A DNA stretch of 64,000 nucleotides from Neonectria sp. B-13. Its lineage: Eukaryota; Ascomycota; Sordariomycetes; Hypocreales; Nectriaceae. The translations under genes and the position numbers were made by a program. How positions within the stretch are numbered: the first letter of the stretch is position 1; each line of letters begins with the position of its first letter. The stretch covers positions 1-64,000 of the forward strand of contig NOKP01000022.1 of NCBI GenBank assembly GCA_002682825.1, written 5' to 3'. Positions 47,635 through 60,117 of the stretch are shown piece by piece. Below the pieces are notes generated by a model, which was not told the DNA's origin, made no database searches, and saw only the letters and a list, made by a program, of their open reading frames with translations.

Positions 47635-49818
47635 ATGGCTGAACTTCTCGGAGTAGTGTCGAGCGCCATCACCATCGTCGAAACCGCGGGCAAATTGGTC
47701 TCGAGCGCCATCGCGCTGAAGCGGCTGTGGGACGAGGTCCAAGATGTCCCCGACAGCATCCGGAGACAGATGCAGCAGCTCGAGATGCTGGTACCGGTGC
47801 TTGAAGACATGGAAGACGAGTTCCAGCAGACGCGAAACATGTTACGCAGCGACCGCGCAGCAATACGGAGTCTACAGTACTGCCGGAAGGCTATGGAAGA
47901 GCTGGAGAGCCTGACGCAGGATATGCAACTGCAGGTTACAACGGCGAGGAAAGGCAAGCGGACGCTGGCCAAGTTCAAGGTGACGCTCAAGAAGGGCGTG
48001 ATTCAACAGTGTCACGAGCGGCTCGGGTCAATGCTGCAGCTGCTTGCGCTTTCACAGCAGACATATTTGATGTGAGTAATGCTATATGAAAGGCTAAGCC
48101 TTTGAATGACTGGGGACTTTTGCTAAGAAGTTACAGTGCCTTGACGAGAGTCCAGCCATCGATCATCGTGTCGGAGTTCCAGGCGTTGCAGGCTCAGCCA
48201 GGCAAGGCAGAGGTAGCTCAAGCACAAGTTGTTGAGGAAGAGTCAGATGAGCAGGAGACGGCTATTAGCCCCATGTTGAAAGGCGGATCCTGCGACAGAA
48301 GACATTTCACGAGCCAGACTTCTCAACCCCAATCCGTTTGGTCTAATGTTAAGAGACTCCCTCGGCAAGAGTTCAGTTTCTTTCCAAAGCTTTTGTATCA
48401 AACGAGCGAAGTGTCGGGCGGACATTCGTTCACAGTCACTTCGCAAGGTAGATATCCGCTGGCTAAACCGTTCTCAAGGGATATATTGACCATTTCGTAG
48501 TCCACCAAGCGCGAATCCAGCTGCCGTGGTGGCTGGCCCAGAAAGCATGGGACTTTCAGGCTTACAGGGTCTACGATGGATGGAAGATCCAGTTTACGCC
48601 GTCGTGTGTTCGCCCGCGAGATAGCAAGGTGTTTGAGTACGCACGTAAGGGATTAACTGAAGAACTATTCGCGGCGTTCGAGAGGAAAGAAGCCTCTCCC
48701 TATGACTGTGATTCGAGCGGATGGACCTTGTTTGAGGTAAGTTATTCTACCCTTCGAGCAAGATTGACATGTTTAAATATTGACGACAGCGTCAGCATTC
48801 GTTGATGGGTCCCAAAATTGAGCTTTCCAAGCAGTTATTCCTGCTTGGCATGGAACCCAGGATGGATATCCTATTTATTTTGTTCAGGCTTGCCCCTCTC
48901 TATCATGTTGGACGGGCGGGTTGGACTCAAGGTATGCTGGACTTATGTCAGGTACTCGCTGATAAGGGTCTGTTTGACGAAGAGGCGGAGGCTCTATTCA
49001 GTAATGGTAAGCCGGAAATGTACCGGGCAACTCACTTGGTATGGGCAATCCCTGGACTCCTGGACATTATACGGCAGGCAAGCCTCCCAAATTCTGACAA
49101 GTTCGTGCCAATCTCTGTGCTTGAGATCAACGACTGGGGCTTGATTGAACCACGGGTTCTCCTGGACTACCTGACTCGCGATGACCTTGTGTCGCCAGCA
49201 TGTTTCCGGACACAGCTCCCCGACGTTGAGAGTAGGTTTTCGTTTGCATGGAACTACATGGACATTCTGTTTTCTAAAAAAGAATCTTCTGAATGCTCTC
49301 AAAGGATGGCTGAAATGCGGTCGCTGGCGAGATGGGTACTTACTGGAGCTTCCGCGGCAGAAGTTATTGAAATGGGAGGAAATGCTACGCCTCTGCATGC
49401 CGCATGCTGTTTGGCTTCTATCAGACCGGACAGCTGGTATCGGATTTTATTTGGCTACAACAGTGCTGGCTGCAACGTTCCAATACTGGTGCAGACATGG
49501 CTCGAAGACTTGATGGAGGCAGGTGTGGATCTGGAAGCCTATGGGCAATTGGAGGAGGCAGCTCTTTGTAGAGACCCGATATACGAATACTGGGTGCCTC
49601 CCGGCGGTTCAACGCTATGGGGCGAGGGGGGGCCTTACTTTGTATCCTTGGAATATGGACCTCGGCCGGAAGATTGGAAGGTTGGGTATGATCCTTGTGT
49701 CGAGGAATATGCTGGGGAGTTTTGGGAAGCACTGGCTTTTGAGAAGAGGGAGATGCGAGAGCTGATGCCAGGGCCGATGCCGGGATCATGGGAGGATGAC
49801 AGTGATGAAGATGAATGA
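47635..49818 (+). CDS. Helo-like/STAND N-terminal domain protein without NTPase
   Basis: Exons 47635-48071, 48137-48447, 48501-48736 and 48790-49818 encode 670 residues; every junction keeps frame. The N-terminus (MAELLGVVSSAITIVETAGKL...) is the helical Helo-like domain that in many fungi precedes NACHT or NB-ARC signalling modules of the STAND type, some of which control heterokaryon incompatibility. Here it is followed by a linker with basic and Gln-rich parts (about 150-250), then a conserved-looking region (PWWLAQKAWDFQAYRVYDGW) and degenerate ankyrin-like repeats (GWTLFE..., GNATPLHAACC...). No P-loop is present. The C-terminus is acidic (EDDSDEDE). It may act as a partner or decoy of STAND proteins; that is inference. 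It stands alone. Confidence 0.78.
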
Positions 49819-50536
49819 ACTCCGAGGAAGGACGAGATATGAAAATAGGTCATGACTGAAAATTGAGAGCTAAAGGTGCTTGAGTTATCATGAGGCGAGG
49901 CCGGGGAGGTTATCGGAGCTAGAAGTAATTGCCGAAGATGGAAATGAGCATCTCATTGTCTTGACACGATTGGGGTACAGTAGTCTAGTGGGAATCTGTC
50001 TGTGTGTCAGCGTAGATAAGATTAGCGACGCAGATTTCTGCAGCATTCAGTTTGAATGGGACAAATCTGGGGAAATGGAAGCATAGGAATTTGTGGACGA
50101 CGCCCATCAACGGCTTGAGAGACAGTTCACATTGATTCACCGCTTTTATTGCATCTGCGACAAACAAAGCTACCTGTCGCATTTGCAGGAATGTCGGGGC
50201 ATTGCCCTGTTGTTGGACAGAAAACCCATGCCGCAGCGCGAACGGCTTTTGGTTGTCGCACCGAGATGTGCGGCACACCTAAGACACACCGGGACCGGCT
50301 GTTGCAGGTTTCCCCGCCCGCCACATCCCTTGTCAAATGCTGTCATTGCGTGTCTGACTGTCCCGCTCCCGCTGGAAACGGACGGCAGAGAAATGATTGA
50401 TGGACGTTGTCCGAGTCACACCTTCTAGGTCATTCGCTCTGCCGTGCGCTGCATTGTGCGTGAATGGGCACTCAGCTTGGTCATAGAGCTGGAGAAGGTG
50501 CAGACCAGTGCATTGAAGACTTCCATTGCAATTGCT

Positions 50537-50543
50537 TGACTCA
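50537..50543 (+). promoter_or_regulatory. TGACTCA Gcn4/CPC1-type site
   Basis: A perfect TGACTCA 674 bases before the acetolactate synthase start codon. Amino-acid biosynthesis genes of fungi are commonly under Gcn4/CPC1 cross-pathway control through this motif. A near match, TGACTCT, lies at about 50999. Confidence 0.5.
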
Positions 50544-50642
50544 CGGCGCTTTCGTTACCTAGGTATTCCTCTCCTCGCTTCGTCTTTCCCTTCTTCTTCC
50601 GTCCCTCGGCCAAAGCGACAAACGGAACGAACGATTCCACGC

Positions 50643-50691
50643 GCCAGCGACCAGCGGCCAGCGACCAGCGGCCAGCGGCCAGCGGCCAGCC
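50643..50691. repeat. GCCAGCG 7-bp tandem repeat
   Basis: Seven tandem units of GCCAGCG/ACCAGCG. Confidence 0.9.
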
Positions 50692-51216
50692 AATGCCAGG
50701 CGTTCGTGCTAGTGGCGATATCGGCCATACGCACGAGCCGTGATTGGCCGGACGTCCCCCGATCCCTCCCCATTGGGTTGGTCCCTGGCTGGAATGGCCC
50801 GTGCATCGCCTCAGAGCGCGCCCAGAACCTCCGAAATTTGAGAAATCGACCTTTGGGAAGGAGCAGAGGAGTCACCCAGCGCTGCTCTGGCGGTGCTACT
50901 ACCCCACAGCCCACGCCGGTGCCACCCCGGCCACCGGCCGCCCGACCGCTTGTGATATTTTTTCCCGGCACGCCCTTTCACGCCAACGACCTGGGTTTTG
51001 ACTCTCGACTTCTTTTTTCTTGCCTCCGTCACCATCTCAAATTACCCTCTTGACTGCTGACCCGTCCTCAATTGAGCGCTCTCCCGCGAGGCCTCACTTC
51101 CCTTACTGTTCTCCCTCGCTGCTCCCCCAGAGCCTGCTGGCTCTCCAGGATCCGCCTGTCCGCCCTCCAACCAACCCACCACCACGCCCCCAGCTCTCTC
51201 CTCCACAACCTCCGCG

Positions 51217-53673
51217 ATGCTCCGAACTCGCCAGGCCACCCGCGCCATCAGGGCCGTCGCCCAGGCCCGCGCCTTCACCACCACCACTGCCGCCGCCGCC
51301 ATCCAGGCTCCCAAGAAGATTACCATTGCGAAGCGGAATCAGACTACCACCGCTGCTTCGTAAGTCGCACCGTCCAGCGTTCCTCATTCCTCATTCCTCC
51401 ATCCCTCGTGACTGTCCTGCACTGGCCACTTTTGCCCCTCGTGGTCCGTCCACCGCAGCGACATCGTGGGCGATCTCTCCGACGAACCGACTCAAATTGC
51501 CTGAATGCACCCGCAATGCACTCGCCATGACAAAGACAAGAAACTCAATCAAGCTGACATCCTCTCTTGCAGTACCCAAGCTCGCGATATCCCCAGCCCT
51601 GCCTTCAATGCCGACAAGGACCAGAGCCATGTTCAACCCCTCGTCAACCCCCGGAGGACTGACATGGATGAGTCGTACGCTTTCTTCCACCGCAACTACA
51701 TAACCAAATCTAACTGCGACGGCACAGATTTATTGGCAAGACCGGTGGTGAAATCTTCCACGAGATGATGCTGAGGCAGGGCGTGAAACATATTTGTACG
51801 CTTCCCCAATTTGCAATCGCTGCGGTTCTTCGTCAATTAGACATACACTAACCTGAGTCACCAGTTGGATACCCTGGCGGTGCCATTCTCCCCGTCTTCG
51901 ATGCCATCTACAACTCAAAACACTTCGACTTCATCCTCCCCCGCCATGAGCAGGGTGCCGGCCACATGGCTGAGGGCTATGCCCGCGCCTCCGGCAAGCC
52001 TGGCGTCGTCCTCGTCACCTCCGGCCCCGGTGCCACCAACGTCATCACCCCCATGCAGGATGCCCTCTCGGACGGAACTCCTATGGTTGTCTTCTGCGGT
52101 CAGGTCGTTACTACTGCCATTGGCAGCGATGCCTTCCAGGAGGCTGATGTTATCGGCATCTCACGTGCTTGCACAAAGTGGAACGTCATGGTTAAGAATG
52201 TGGCTGAGTTGCCTCGACGCATCAACGAGGCTTTCGAGATTGCCACCAGCGGACGACCTGGCCCTGTCCTCGTCGACCTTCCCAAGGATGTTACTGCTGG
52301 TATCCTCCGAAAAGCTATCCCCACTGAGACTGCTCTGCCCTCTCTGCCTAGTGCCGCTTCCCGCGCTGCCATGGAGGTGAGCAAGAAGCAGCTCACTGCT
52401 TCCATCAAGCGCGTGGCGGACCTTGTCAACATCGCCAAGAAGCCCATCATCTATGCCGGTCAGGGTGTGATCCTCTCTGAGGGCGGCCCCGCGCTCCTCA
52501 AGGAGCTGGCCGACAAGTGCTCCATCCCCGTCACCACCACCCTCCAGGGTCTCGGTGCCTACGACGAGCTCGAGGACAAGTCCCTGCACATGCTCGGCAT
52601 GCACGGTGCTGCCTACGCCAACATGGCCATGCAGGAGGCTGATCTCATCATCGCCTTGGGTGCCCGCTTCGATGACCGTGTCACCCTCAACATCTCCAAA
52701 TTCGCTCCCGGAGCCAAGGCCGCCGCTGCCGAGGGCCGAGGTGGTATTGTCCACTTCGAGATCATGCCCAAGAACATCAACAAGGTTGTGCAGGCCACTG
52801 AGGCCATTGAGGGCGATGTTGCCTCAAATCTGAAGCACCTTATTCCCTACGTCACGACCCGATCGATGGATAGCCGAAAGGAGTGGTTTGGCAAGATCAA
52901 CGAGTGGAAGAAGAAGTGGCCTCTGTCCCACTACGAGCGCGGAGATGGCACCGGCCTCATCAAGCCCCAGACTCTCATCGAGGAGTTGAGCAAACTTGTT
53001 GCTGACCGCAAGTCCGAGACTTACATCTCCACCGGTGTCGGCCAGCACCAGATGTGGACTGCCCAGCACTTCCGATGGAGGCACCCCCGATCCATGATCA
53101 CCTCGGGTGGTCTCGGAACTATGGGCTTCGGCTTGCCCGCTGCCATTGGCGCCAAGGTGGCCCAGCCTGACGCCCTCGTCTTCGACATCGACGGCGATGC
53201 CTCGTTCAACATGACCCTGACTGAGCTCTCCACGGCGGCCCAGTTCAACATTGGTGTCAAGGTGATCGTCCTCAACAACGAGGAGCAGGGCATGGTGACC
53301 CAGTGGCAGAACCTCTTCTACGAGGACCGATATGCCCACACTCACCAGCACAACCCCAACTTCACCATGCTCGCCGAGGCCATGGGTGTGCAGAACCGCC
53401 GCATCTCTACGCCCGATGAGGTTATCGAAGGCCTCCAGTGGTTGATCGACGCCGAGGGCCCCGCCTTCCTTGAGGTCATGGTCGACAAGAAGGTTCCTGT
53501 CTTGCCCATGGTGCCCGCTGGCTCCGGTCTGCACGAGTTTCTTGTCTTCGATGGAGGTATGTTACAATCTCACAATTAGGATCGGAATGGATTGGATGCT
53601 AACGACCGCTATAGAGAAGGATAAGAAGCGACGCCAGGTGATGAGGGAACGCACCGGCGGCCTGCACGGCTAA
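51217..53673 (+). CDS. ILV2: acetolactate (acetohydroxyacid) synthase catalytic subunit
   Basis: Exons 51217-51359, 51573-51674, 51728-51795, 51865-53556 and 53615-53673 encode 687 residues. The enzyme condenses pyruvate with pyruvate or 2-oxobutyrate using thiamine diphosphate, FAD and Mg2+, the first common step of valine, leucine and isoleucine synthesis in mitochondria. An Arg-rich N-terminus (MLRTRQATRAIRAVAQARAF) is a likely transit peptide. The catalytic Glu133 lies in PRHEQGAGHMAEGYARASG. The C-terminal cofactor motif is DIDGDASFNMTLTEL followed by NNEEQGMVTQW, and the C-terminus is ERTGGLHG. All introns keep frame, including the short exon 51728-51795. Residue 186 is Val where yeast and plant enzymes have the herbicide-site Pro. 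A TGACTCA site upstream suggests cross-pathway control. Confidence 0.95.
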
Positions 53674-54844
53674 GTATCGCCTGCGACCAAAGTTTCAGGC
53701 GCCGTTTGTCGGATACCATATTATTTCTGGATTTTCTTGTTTTTCTTTTACCACATCATCACCTTGCGGAGTTAAGCTGCATGCTGGGGGGAGCAGAATT
53801 TTGGCACAAAAATCGAGATGCACAAGAGTTGGAGACTGGATTGCATTGGTTGTGTTGATCCAGTGGGAGGGCAACGGGTCTGGGAATTGTCTGGGTGTTT
53901 TGTCTCACGTGTGTGCACGAAGAGGCAAAGCCAGTGATTAAACCTGGAGGCCGAGAATGAGGGGCATCACACGTCCGGGCATGGAGAGACCCGTGTAGTA
54001 CATAGCACATGATGAATTCAGTGCACGATTCCAGAATCCAATGGATATCTGAGTCTCAACACCAAGGCCTACGATCTGTATCATGTTCCCAGTCCTCTGA
54101 AGTGTGCCCCTGAAGTTTGCCTGGCAGTGGGTCCCATTCAGCCCTGCGTGCTCAGGCGACCACCTCATTGAGCTTGTGGGCGTCGATTCGCCCAAAGCCA
54201 GGTCTAGGCCTCGGTTAGTGACACTAGGCTAGAGATTCATCCCGCTTGGGGCTTGGATCTTCTGCCAGGGCATTGACTTTAGTTTCCACGACATCGAATC
54301 AAGAGAGAGGAGGGTGAGGCGGATTGAGAGCTGGGATGAACTCGCTTCCTTTCTCGGCGAACTGTCTGCAGGAGGACTTAGACGGAGCCCATGGGGACTT
54401 GACGTCTCGAGCAAGCTCCCCATGCGAGACGGGAGATGGGAGAGAGATACTGTACTTTGAGTGGCCTACTCGCTGTCGCGTGCCCGTTTGCTCTTCGCCT
54501 AGTCTAGTGGAAATGGACGCTGGGACGAGTTGGGAGGATGGATGAGAACCGCATATCCTGATCAACATAATTCGCATGAATGAATCCTAGCCGCACTGCC
54601 AGCTTAGTCTACTCTTGTAAACAGCTGTCTCGTAGGATGGTGCCAATTCGCCAGGCTGGATCTAGAATCTAGACCGTCTAGACGCCACCACGCCTCGCGC
54701 AAGCCACTGGCGTTCAGCTCGTGGGGATATTGGATTCTAAGGGATTCGTCCTCGCAGTGTCCCAGTTCATTTCCTGTTGTTTCCTTCTTTCTTCCTTTCC
54801 GACGCGGCGTTTTCTCATCAGCTCAGTAACAACGAGAGGCCACA
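53674..54844. other. 1.2 kb intergenic stretch
   Basis: ILV2-type gene 3' flank and the promoter of the repeat-tailed membrane protein gene. No supported gene. Confidence 0.45.
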
Positions 54845-57637
54845 ATGCGCAGCTGGGTGCTCCTCCTAGCCTTCGTCGCCTCCGCGTCTGCGGCCGAGTG
54901 CTACTACGCCGACGGCAGCAAGCCGACGGACTACGACTACCAGCCATGCGGCGACACGAAGACGAGCTTCTCGACGTGCTGCTACTTTGGCGAGGGCGAC
55001 GTGTGCTTGGAGAATGGGCTGTGCAGCCAGCCCGATAAACACGAGTACTACCGTGCTGCGTGCGCGAACAAGGACTGGTCGAATTGCCCGCATGTGTGTA
55101 TGGACGGTAAGTGGTTCTCTGAAAGCTGTTCAGCGTTGTCGCCATGGAGGATGGCGCTCTAAACGGCGATTGTCTTGCTTATACCCTCTACAGAAGACTC
55201 GGACAACTGGCTCGCCGTCGAGAAATGCGGCGAGAACAAGTACTGCTGCCCCTCGAGCGGCTCCGAATGCTGCACCAACGGCGCCAAGATCTACACCCTG
55301 AGCATCCCGGACTCTTCCAACAGTACCTCCGAGAGCGCTTCGGCGAGCGGTAGCGGCGGCGACGCTTCTAGCACCTCCTCGAGCGACGCCGAGTCCTCAA
55401 CGGCAGGCTCAAGCGGCAAGTCTGTCCCCGTGGGCGCCATCGCCGGCGGTGTGGTCGGCGGCGTGGCCGTCATTGGCTTCTTCTTCGTGGGTTTCTGCTG
55501 CTTCAAGCGACGAGGGAAGAAGGCGCCGGCGGCGACACCGGCTGAGGGGAATGGAGGAAGCGGAAAAGGAAACGGGAACACCGGCTCTTCGCAACAGCTG
55601 CATCAACCGAGCATAGGGGAAGTTGAGGGCGGCTTGGGCAAGGTATTCACCGAGGCCGATTCGAAGCCTGTAAACGGGACGACTGGCTTCGATGAGAAGA
55701 AGGGGTATTACACACAGACGACTCCGGTTTCCGACCATAATGTTCAGCAGTCTCAGCAGAGGCCCATTGAGATGGAAGGCAGCGCCGGCAAGGTGTTTAC
55801 TGAGGCCGACTCGAAGCCCATCACAGGCACTGGTTATGACGAGATGAATGGTTACTATACGCAGACGACAACAAGTCCAGACCACCAGTCGCAACAGCAG
55901 GGCGGCGTGCCCATCACGGGCACTAACAATGATGGGATTGGCGGGTATTACACGCAGACCTCTCACGTTCCGAACTCCGAATTCCAGCAATCTCAACAAC
56001 AGGGAGTCGTGGGCACCGGCAATGATGGAAGGGACGGGTACTACACGCAGGCGGATCCGGTTTCGAACCCTCAGTTCCAGCAGCCCCAACAGCAGAGCGG
56101 CATGCCCATCGTGGGCACTGGCTTCCATGAGAAGAAGGAGTCTTACCCGCAGACAACTACAAGTCCAGACCACCAATACCAGCAACACCAACAACAGGGC
56201 ACGAGCATGGACGAACGGAACAACGCGCAAACGACTCAAGCTACACACCATGGGTTCCAGAAACCGCAGCAACAGGGCCTCTTCGAGGCGGTGGGAAGCC
56301 CAGGGACAGTCTTCACCGAGGTTGATTCGAAGCCTGTCACGAGCACCAGCATTGGCACCGATAATAGGCCACATACCCAGACCTCTCCAGTTCCGAACCA
56401 TCAATACCAGCAACACCAACAGCAGGCCGGCGTACCTATCTTGGGCAATGGTGTTGACGAGAACAAGAAGACGTATCACACGCAGACGTCTCTAAGCCCA
56501 GACCACCAAGTCCAGCAACCGCAACGAGGCCTTTCGGAAGCGGAGGGTAGCTCGGGCAAGGTATTCACCGAGGTCGATTCGAAGCCTATCGCCTCTACTA
56601 GTATTGCCCAAGAGAAGGACGACTATGATCAGAGGCTTCCAGGCTCGGTCCCTTACCATCAACCCCAACAAGGCGTCACAGAGGTGGAGGGTAGCTCCGG
56701 CAAGGTCTTTACGGAAGCTGATTCCAAACCTATCTCCCCTACTAGCACCCAGCAGAAGTCGTACTCCGGACAGGCAGTCTCAAGTCCGGCCCTTCAACTC
56801 CAGCAATCACAGCAACAAGGCATGACGGAGGTGGAAGGTAGCTTGGGCAAAGTCTTCACCGAGGCCGATTCTAAGCCTGTTGTCTCCAATAGTACCGAAG
56901 AGAAGACGCCCTATATGCAGTCGATTCCAAGCCTAGCCCAGCACCAGAAACCCCAGCAGCAAGGCCTTACGGAGGTGGAGGGCAGCTCGGGGAAGGTCTT
57001 CACCGAGGCTGATTCCACCCCTGTTGCCCCTAATAGCACCCAGGCGCAGCAATTCCAGCAGTTCCAGCAGTTCCAAGCGTTCCAACAAAATCAGCAAACT
57101 CAAGAACCCCGAGAGCCTCAGGAACGGGCCGTCGCAGAGGTGGAAGGCAGCGCGGGCAAGGTGTTCAACGAGGCCGACTCGAAGCCCGTTTCCCGTACCG
57201 TCTTTGACGAAAAGAACGCCCACGAGATGCCGGCCGCAGCCGTTACAATGAAGCAGTTCGAGCAATTCCAGAAGTTCCAGCAGTTCCAACAATCTCAGCA
57301 ACAGGCTGCTGCTGAGGTGGAAGGCAGTACGGGCAAGGTATTCAGCGAAGCCGATTCGAAGCCCATCACCCACACCAGCTCCGACGAGAAGAAGGCGCAC
57401 GAAATGCCGGCCGCTTCCATTTCAATGCAACAATTCGAGCAGTTCCAACTATTCCAGCAGTTTCAACAAGCCCAGCAGCAGGGTCTAGCGGAGGTTGAGG
57501 GTAGCCTAGGGAAGGTGTTTACCGAAGCTGATTCCAGACCTGTCAATGCTACCGACTCTGAGAAGAGCGGGTTGCACGTGGAGTCTGTCTCAATTCCAGA
57601 GCAACAGAGGCTGCAAAGCCATGAGATGGCGTCATGA
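54845..57637 (+). CDS. single-pass membrane protein with ten-repeat Gln-rich tail
   Basis: Exons 54845-55106 and 55194-57637 encode 901 residues. A signal peptide (MRSWVLLLAFVASASA) leads into a Cys-rich extracellular domain of about 100 residues (about 18 Cys, including CC pairs) of a type found on many ascomycete surface proteins. A Ser-rich, probably O-glycosylated stalk (about 127-165) precedes one membrane helix (about 166-191), then a KRRGKK stop-transfer block. The long intracellular tail (about 195-901) is Gln-rich and holds ten copies of VEGSxGKVFTEADSKP plus about seven copies of a YYTQT-type unit. The layout (Cys-rich ectodomain, Ser/Thr stalk, one helix, tail) resembles wall-stress sensors, but the tail is unlike any family I recognise. 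Function unknown. Confidence 0.85.
55619..57545 (+). repeat. ten coding repeats VEGSxGKVFTEADSKP
   Basis: Approximate starts: 55619, 55769, 56284, 56539, 56683, 56828, 56971, 57138, 57315, 57492. The core is E-V/A/M-E/V-G-x-x-G-K-V-F-x-E-A/V-D-S-K-P. Variants: copy 3 has VGSPGTVFTEVDSKP, copy 7 DSTP, copy 10 DSRP. The last six are spaced 143-177 bases apart. Synonymous codons differ strongly between copies while the peptide is conserved. Confidence 0.9.
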
Positions 57638-60064
57638 ATGAGGCGTTGTGGGTGCTCATGGATGGAGGGAGTGACATAGGGTATTTGCAATTGGAAGAAG
57701 TCAAGCGCAAAGATGGGAGTATTGATTGGAGCGATGATACAGCTTGTCTATTGTGTTTGTGTGCGTAATTATACAGTGTGACTAATTATAGCAATGCTTG
57801 AATTCAGTCATCTGTTTCCAGTAACAACTTCATTGAGCGCCAATGTCTGTTTCACTGATGTTTGCGCGCATGATATGATATTGTGGTATATCATGTACAT
57901 ATGGTTGGCAGTGAAGAAAGAAGGTGGATTCTTTTCAGCTACAATGTACCTTTATATAGTTTTCAACGTACGTCCTAGCCCGGATTTGTTTGTATCACAT
58001 GTTGACTTGAGTCTTGACGGAAGGGACGCGGTGTGAGTTCAGAATACAGCAAATCTATTACAACACTGAGTAATTGCTCTGAAATCTCGACTCTGCGCAG
58101 CAGCGGGAGGGAGTAAAATATGGTAGACCATGTCCAGGTCCCCTAAGATAGCAGAATCTCCTCACGCCTTCGCCATCTAACCAAAGCAAGCTGGGAGCTA
58201 TTGAGTATATTATTCGTACACCGAGTTTTGATGACGAATATTACGGGTTCAGTTTCCCCGTTGTTGATCGGATTCTAACACACCTTCCTCCCCACAAAAC
58301 CCTTAAGCCCAATGAGTGTTGTTACTTCGGATATTTGCCCTTCGCAAGAGGGACAAGATTAAATGGATCTACAAACACGGTAAACAGACGACATGTCGTA
58401 TCTTGTTCAGCTTCTCAATACAATCGGAGACATAACCATGGTTTCACCGACCTCAAACAACTACTGCAAAGGACACATGAATGATACTAGAGGGTAAGAC
58501 AGCGTCCATTTAAGAATGAACAAAACACCACAATAGCTTCTGATGCCAATGTCTCCGCTTTGGGGCGACCGTGACACATAAAGTTGACTCCTTTTAAATG
58601 TGCGGGACTGCGCTGAAGATGTAGCAGAGCTCTATGTATTACTTTTGTTCTAATAGTTATCCCAATAGATTAACCACTTCAGGCCAATGGCAGTTGAAAG
58701 TGGAGTTTCTTTGTAGACATGCAGGCAGAACGTAACACTGCCCTCTATGGCCAAGGTTGCTTAACTTTGAATTCTCAAAGGTTTACCTAGACGGGGGAAA
58801 GGTAGTGTGTTGCGAACGAAACCTGGGATGTAAGAGGCAAAGGCTGAACGGGTTTTGGGCAACGCAATGGGGGAAACGAAGGCTAATATGACAGCGTGGG
58901 AGATTGGGGATGACTTTCGCTTTGTTCATTCCAAGACGAAGCCTTAAAGCTCAAGGATTTGTCCTTGGTATTGACGGTAAGAAGGGCAACATAAATGTTC
59001 CAATGATGCAAAGAGAATGACGGCGTAGTCTCAAAGAGAATGACGGAATGGTACTACGGTGTAGTTGGACTTTCGACCGAAGACAACGGAAGTGATAGAC
59101 AGAAATCAATGGTGCAGGCGGGTAGAAATATATCGTGATCCCGTTGCGCATTGATTGTGGCTTACCCATGTCCGACAAGGCGAGAGCAAACAATAGGCAC
59201 GCGCGTCGCAGCAAACAGCTGGAGAAGAAGATCTTGGGAATGCCATCCGTTTGAGACGCACTGCAATTGCGCCCGGGGGCGGTGGCGAGCGCAACGCTTG
59301 CTTGACGTGATGATGGCTTGCCGTGACCTGACAGCGGAGACTTGAAGATCTGATGGATGCCATTTCAAAGGGGCCGGACTGGATCCAAATATCAAGACCT
59401 ACCGCGAGACAGGATGCTTTTTCGTTGTATTCGGTTCTGCCTCGCAGGGTATAATCAGGGTAACAGCCTGCTCTGATGCACGCCGATCTCCTTCATTTAC
59501 AAGGGCCTTTTCAATGTGTAGCTCTAGCCATGAGCCTACCGCGCTTTCTCGGGTTCGACCGGATGGACACCAGCCATTTTCTTCGTGACATGGGATGTCA
59601 GGCAGGTGACTAGAAACATGCAATGGCCTGGGATGCTAGTTAACGTCCTTGTTGGCGAAAGCCGATTTAAGTGTGAACTGAGGCTCGGCCTGGTCTCAGC
59701 TCTCCAAGGTGGAATGTTACCAACGGTGTTCAAAACTTGGACGTTGGGGGAAAAGTTGCGCCTTCCCACTGAACCGAATTGGAGTTCAACCCGCAGTTCA
59801 GGGCCAAGGAGACGGCATTGCCCAATGACATGAAATGGCTGGTACACGATGGATAGCAACCGTACCTCATCCCTCATCGTAACGAGCTATGCCTTGACAG
59901 CCTCCCTTCGCACGCTGCCAGCACAAAACCGGGCTTCCTCGTAGAGATAGTCAGTCCCCTTGCCTACCTCTGAGCCAGCTTCCCCGCATGCCACAATGCC
60001 AAATTCTTGTCATACTAGTGTGTCTTCCCGATGTGTACTGGTGTTTTCTCGGCGTTGAGGGAGC

Positions 60065-60117
60065 ACCCTGGCTGGTCGAGGTCACCCTGGCTGGTCGAGG
60101 TCGCCCTGGCCAATCGA
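60065..60117. repeat. 18-bp direct repeat CCCTGGCTGGTCGAGGTC
   Basis: Two near-exact copies and a third degenerate one. Confidence 0.7.

Larger units (their letters stand above)
49819..51216. other. ILV2 promoter region
   Basis: 1.4 kb with no supported gene. It holds a TGACTCA site (50537), a 7-bp tandem repeat (50643-50691) and a pyrimidine-rich leader directly before the ILV2-type gene. Confidence 0.5.
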
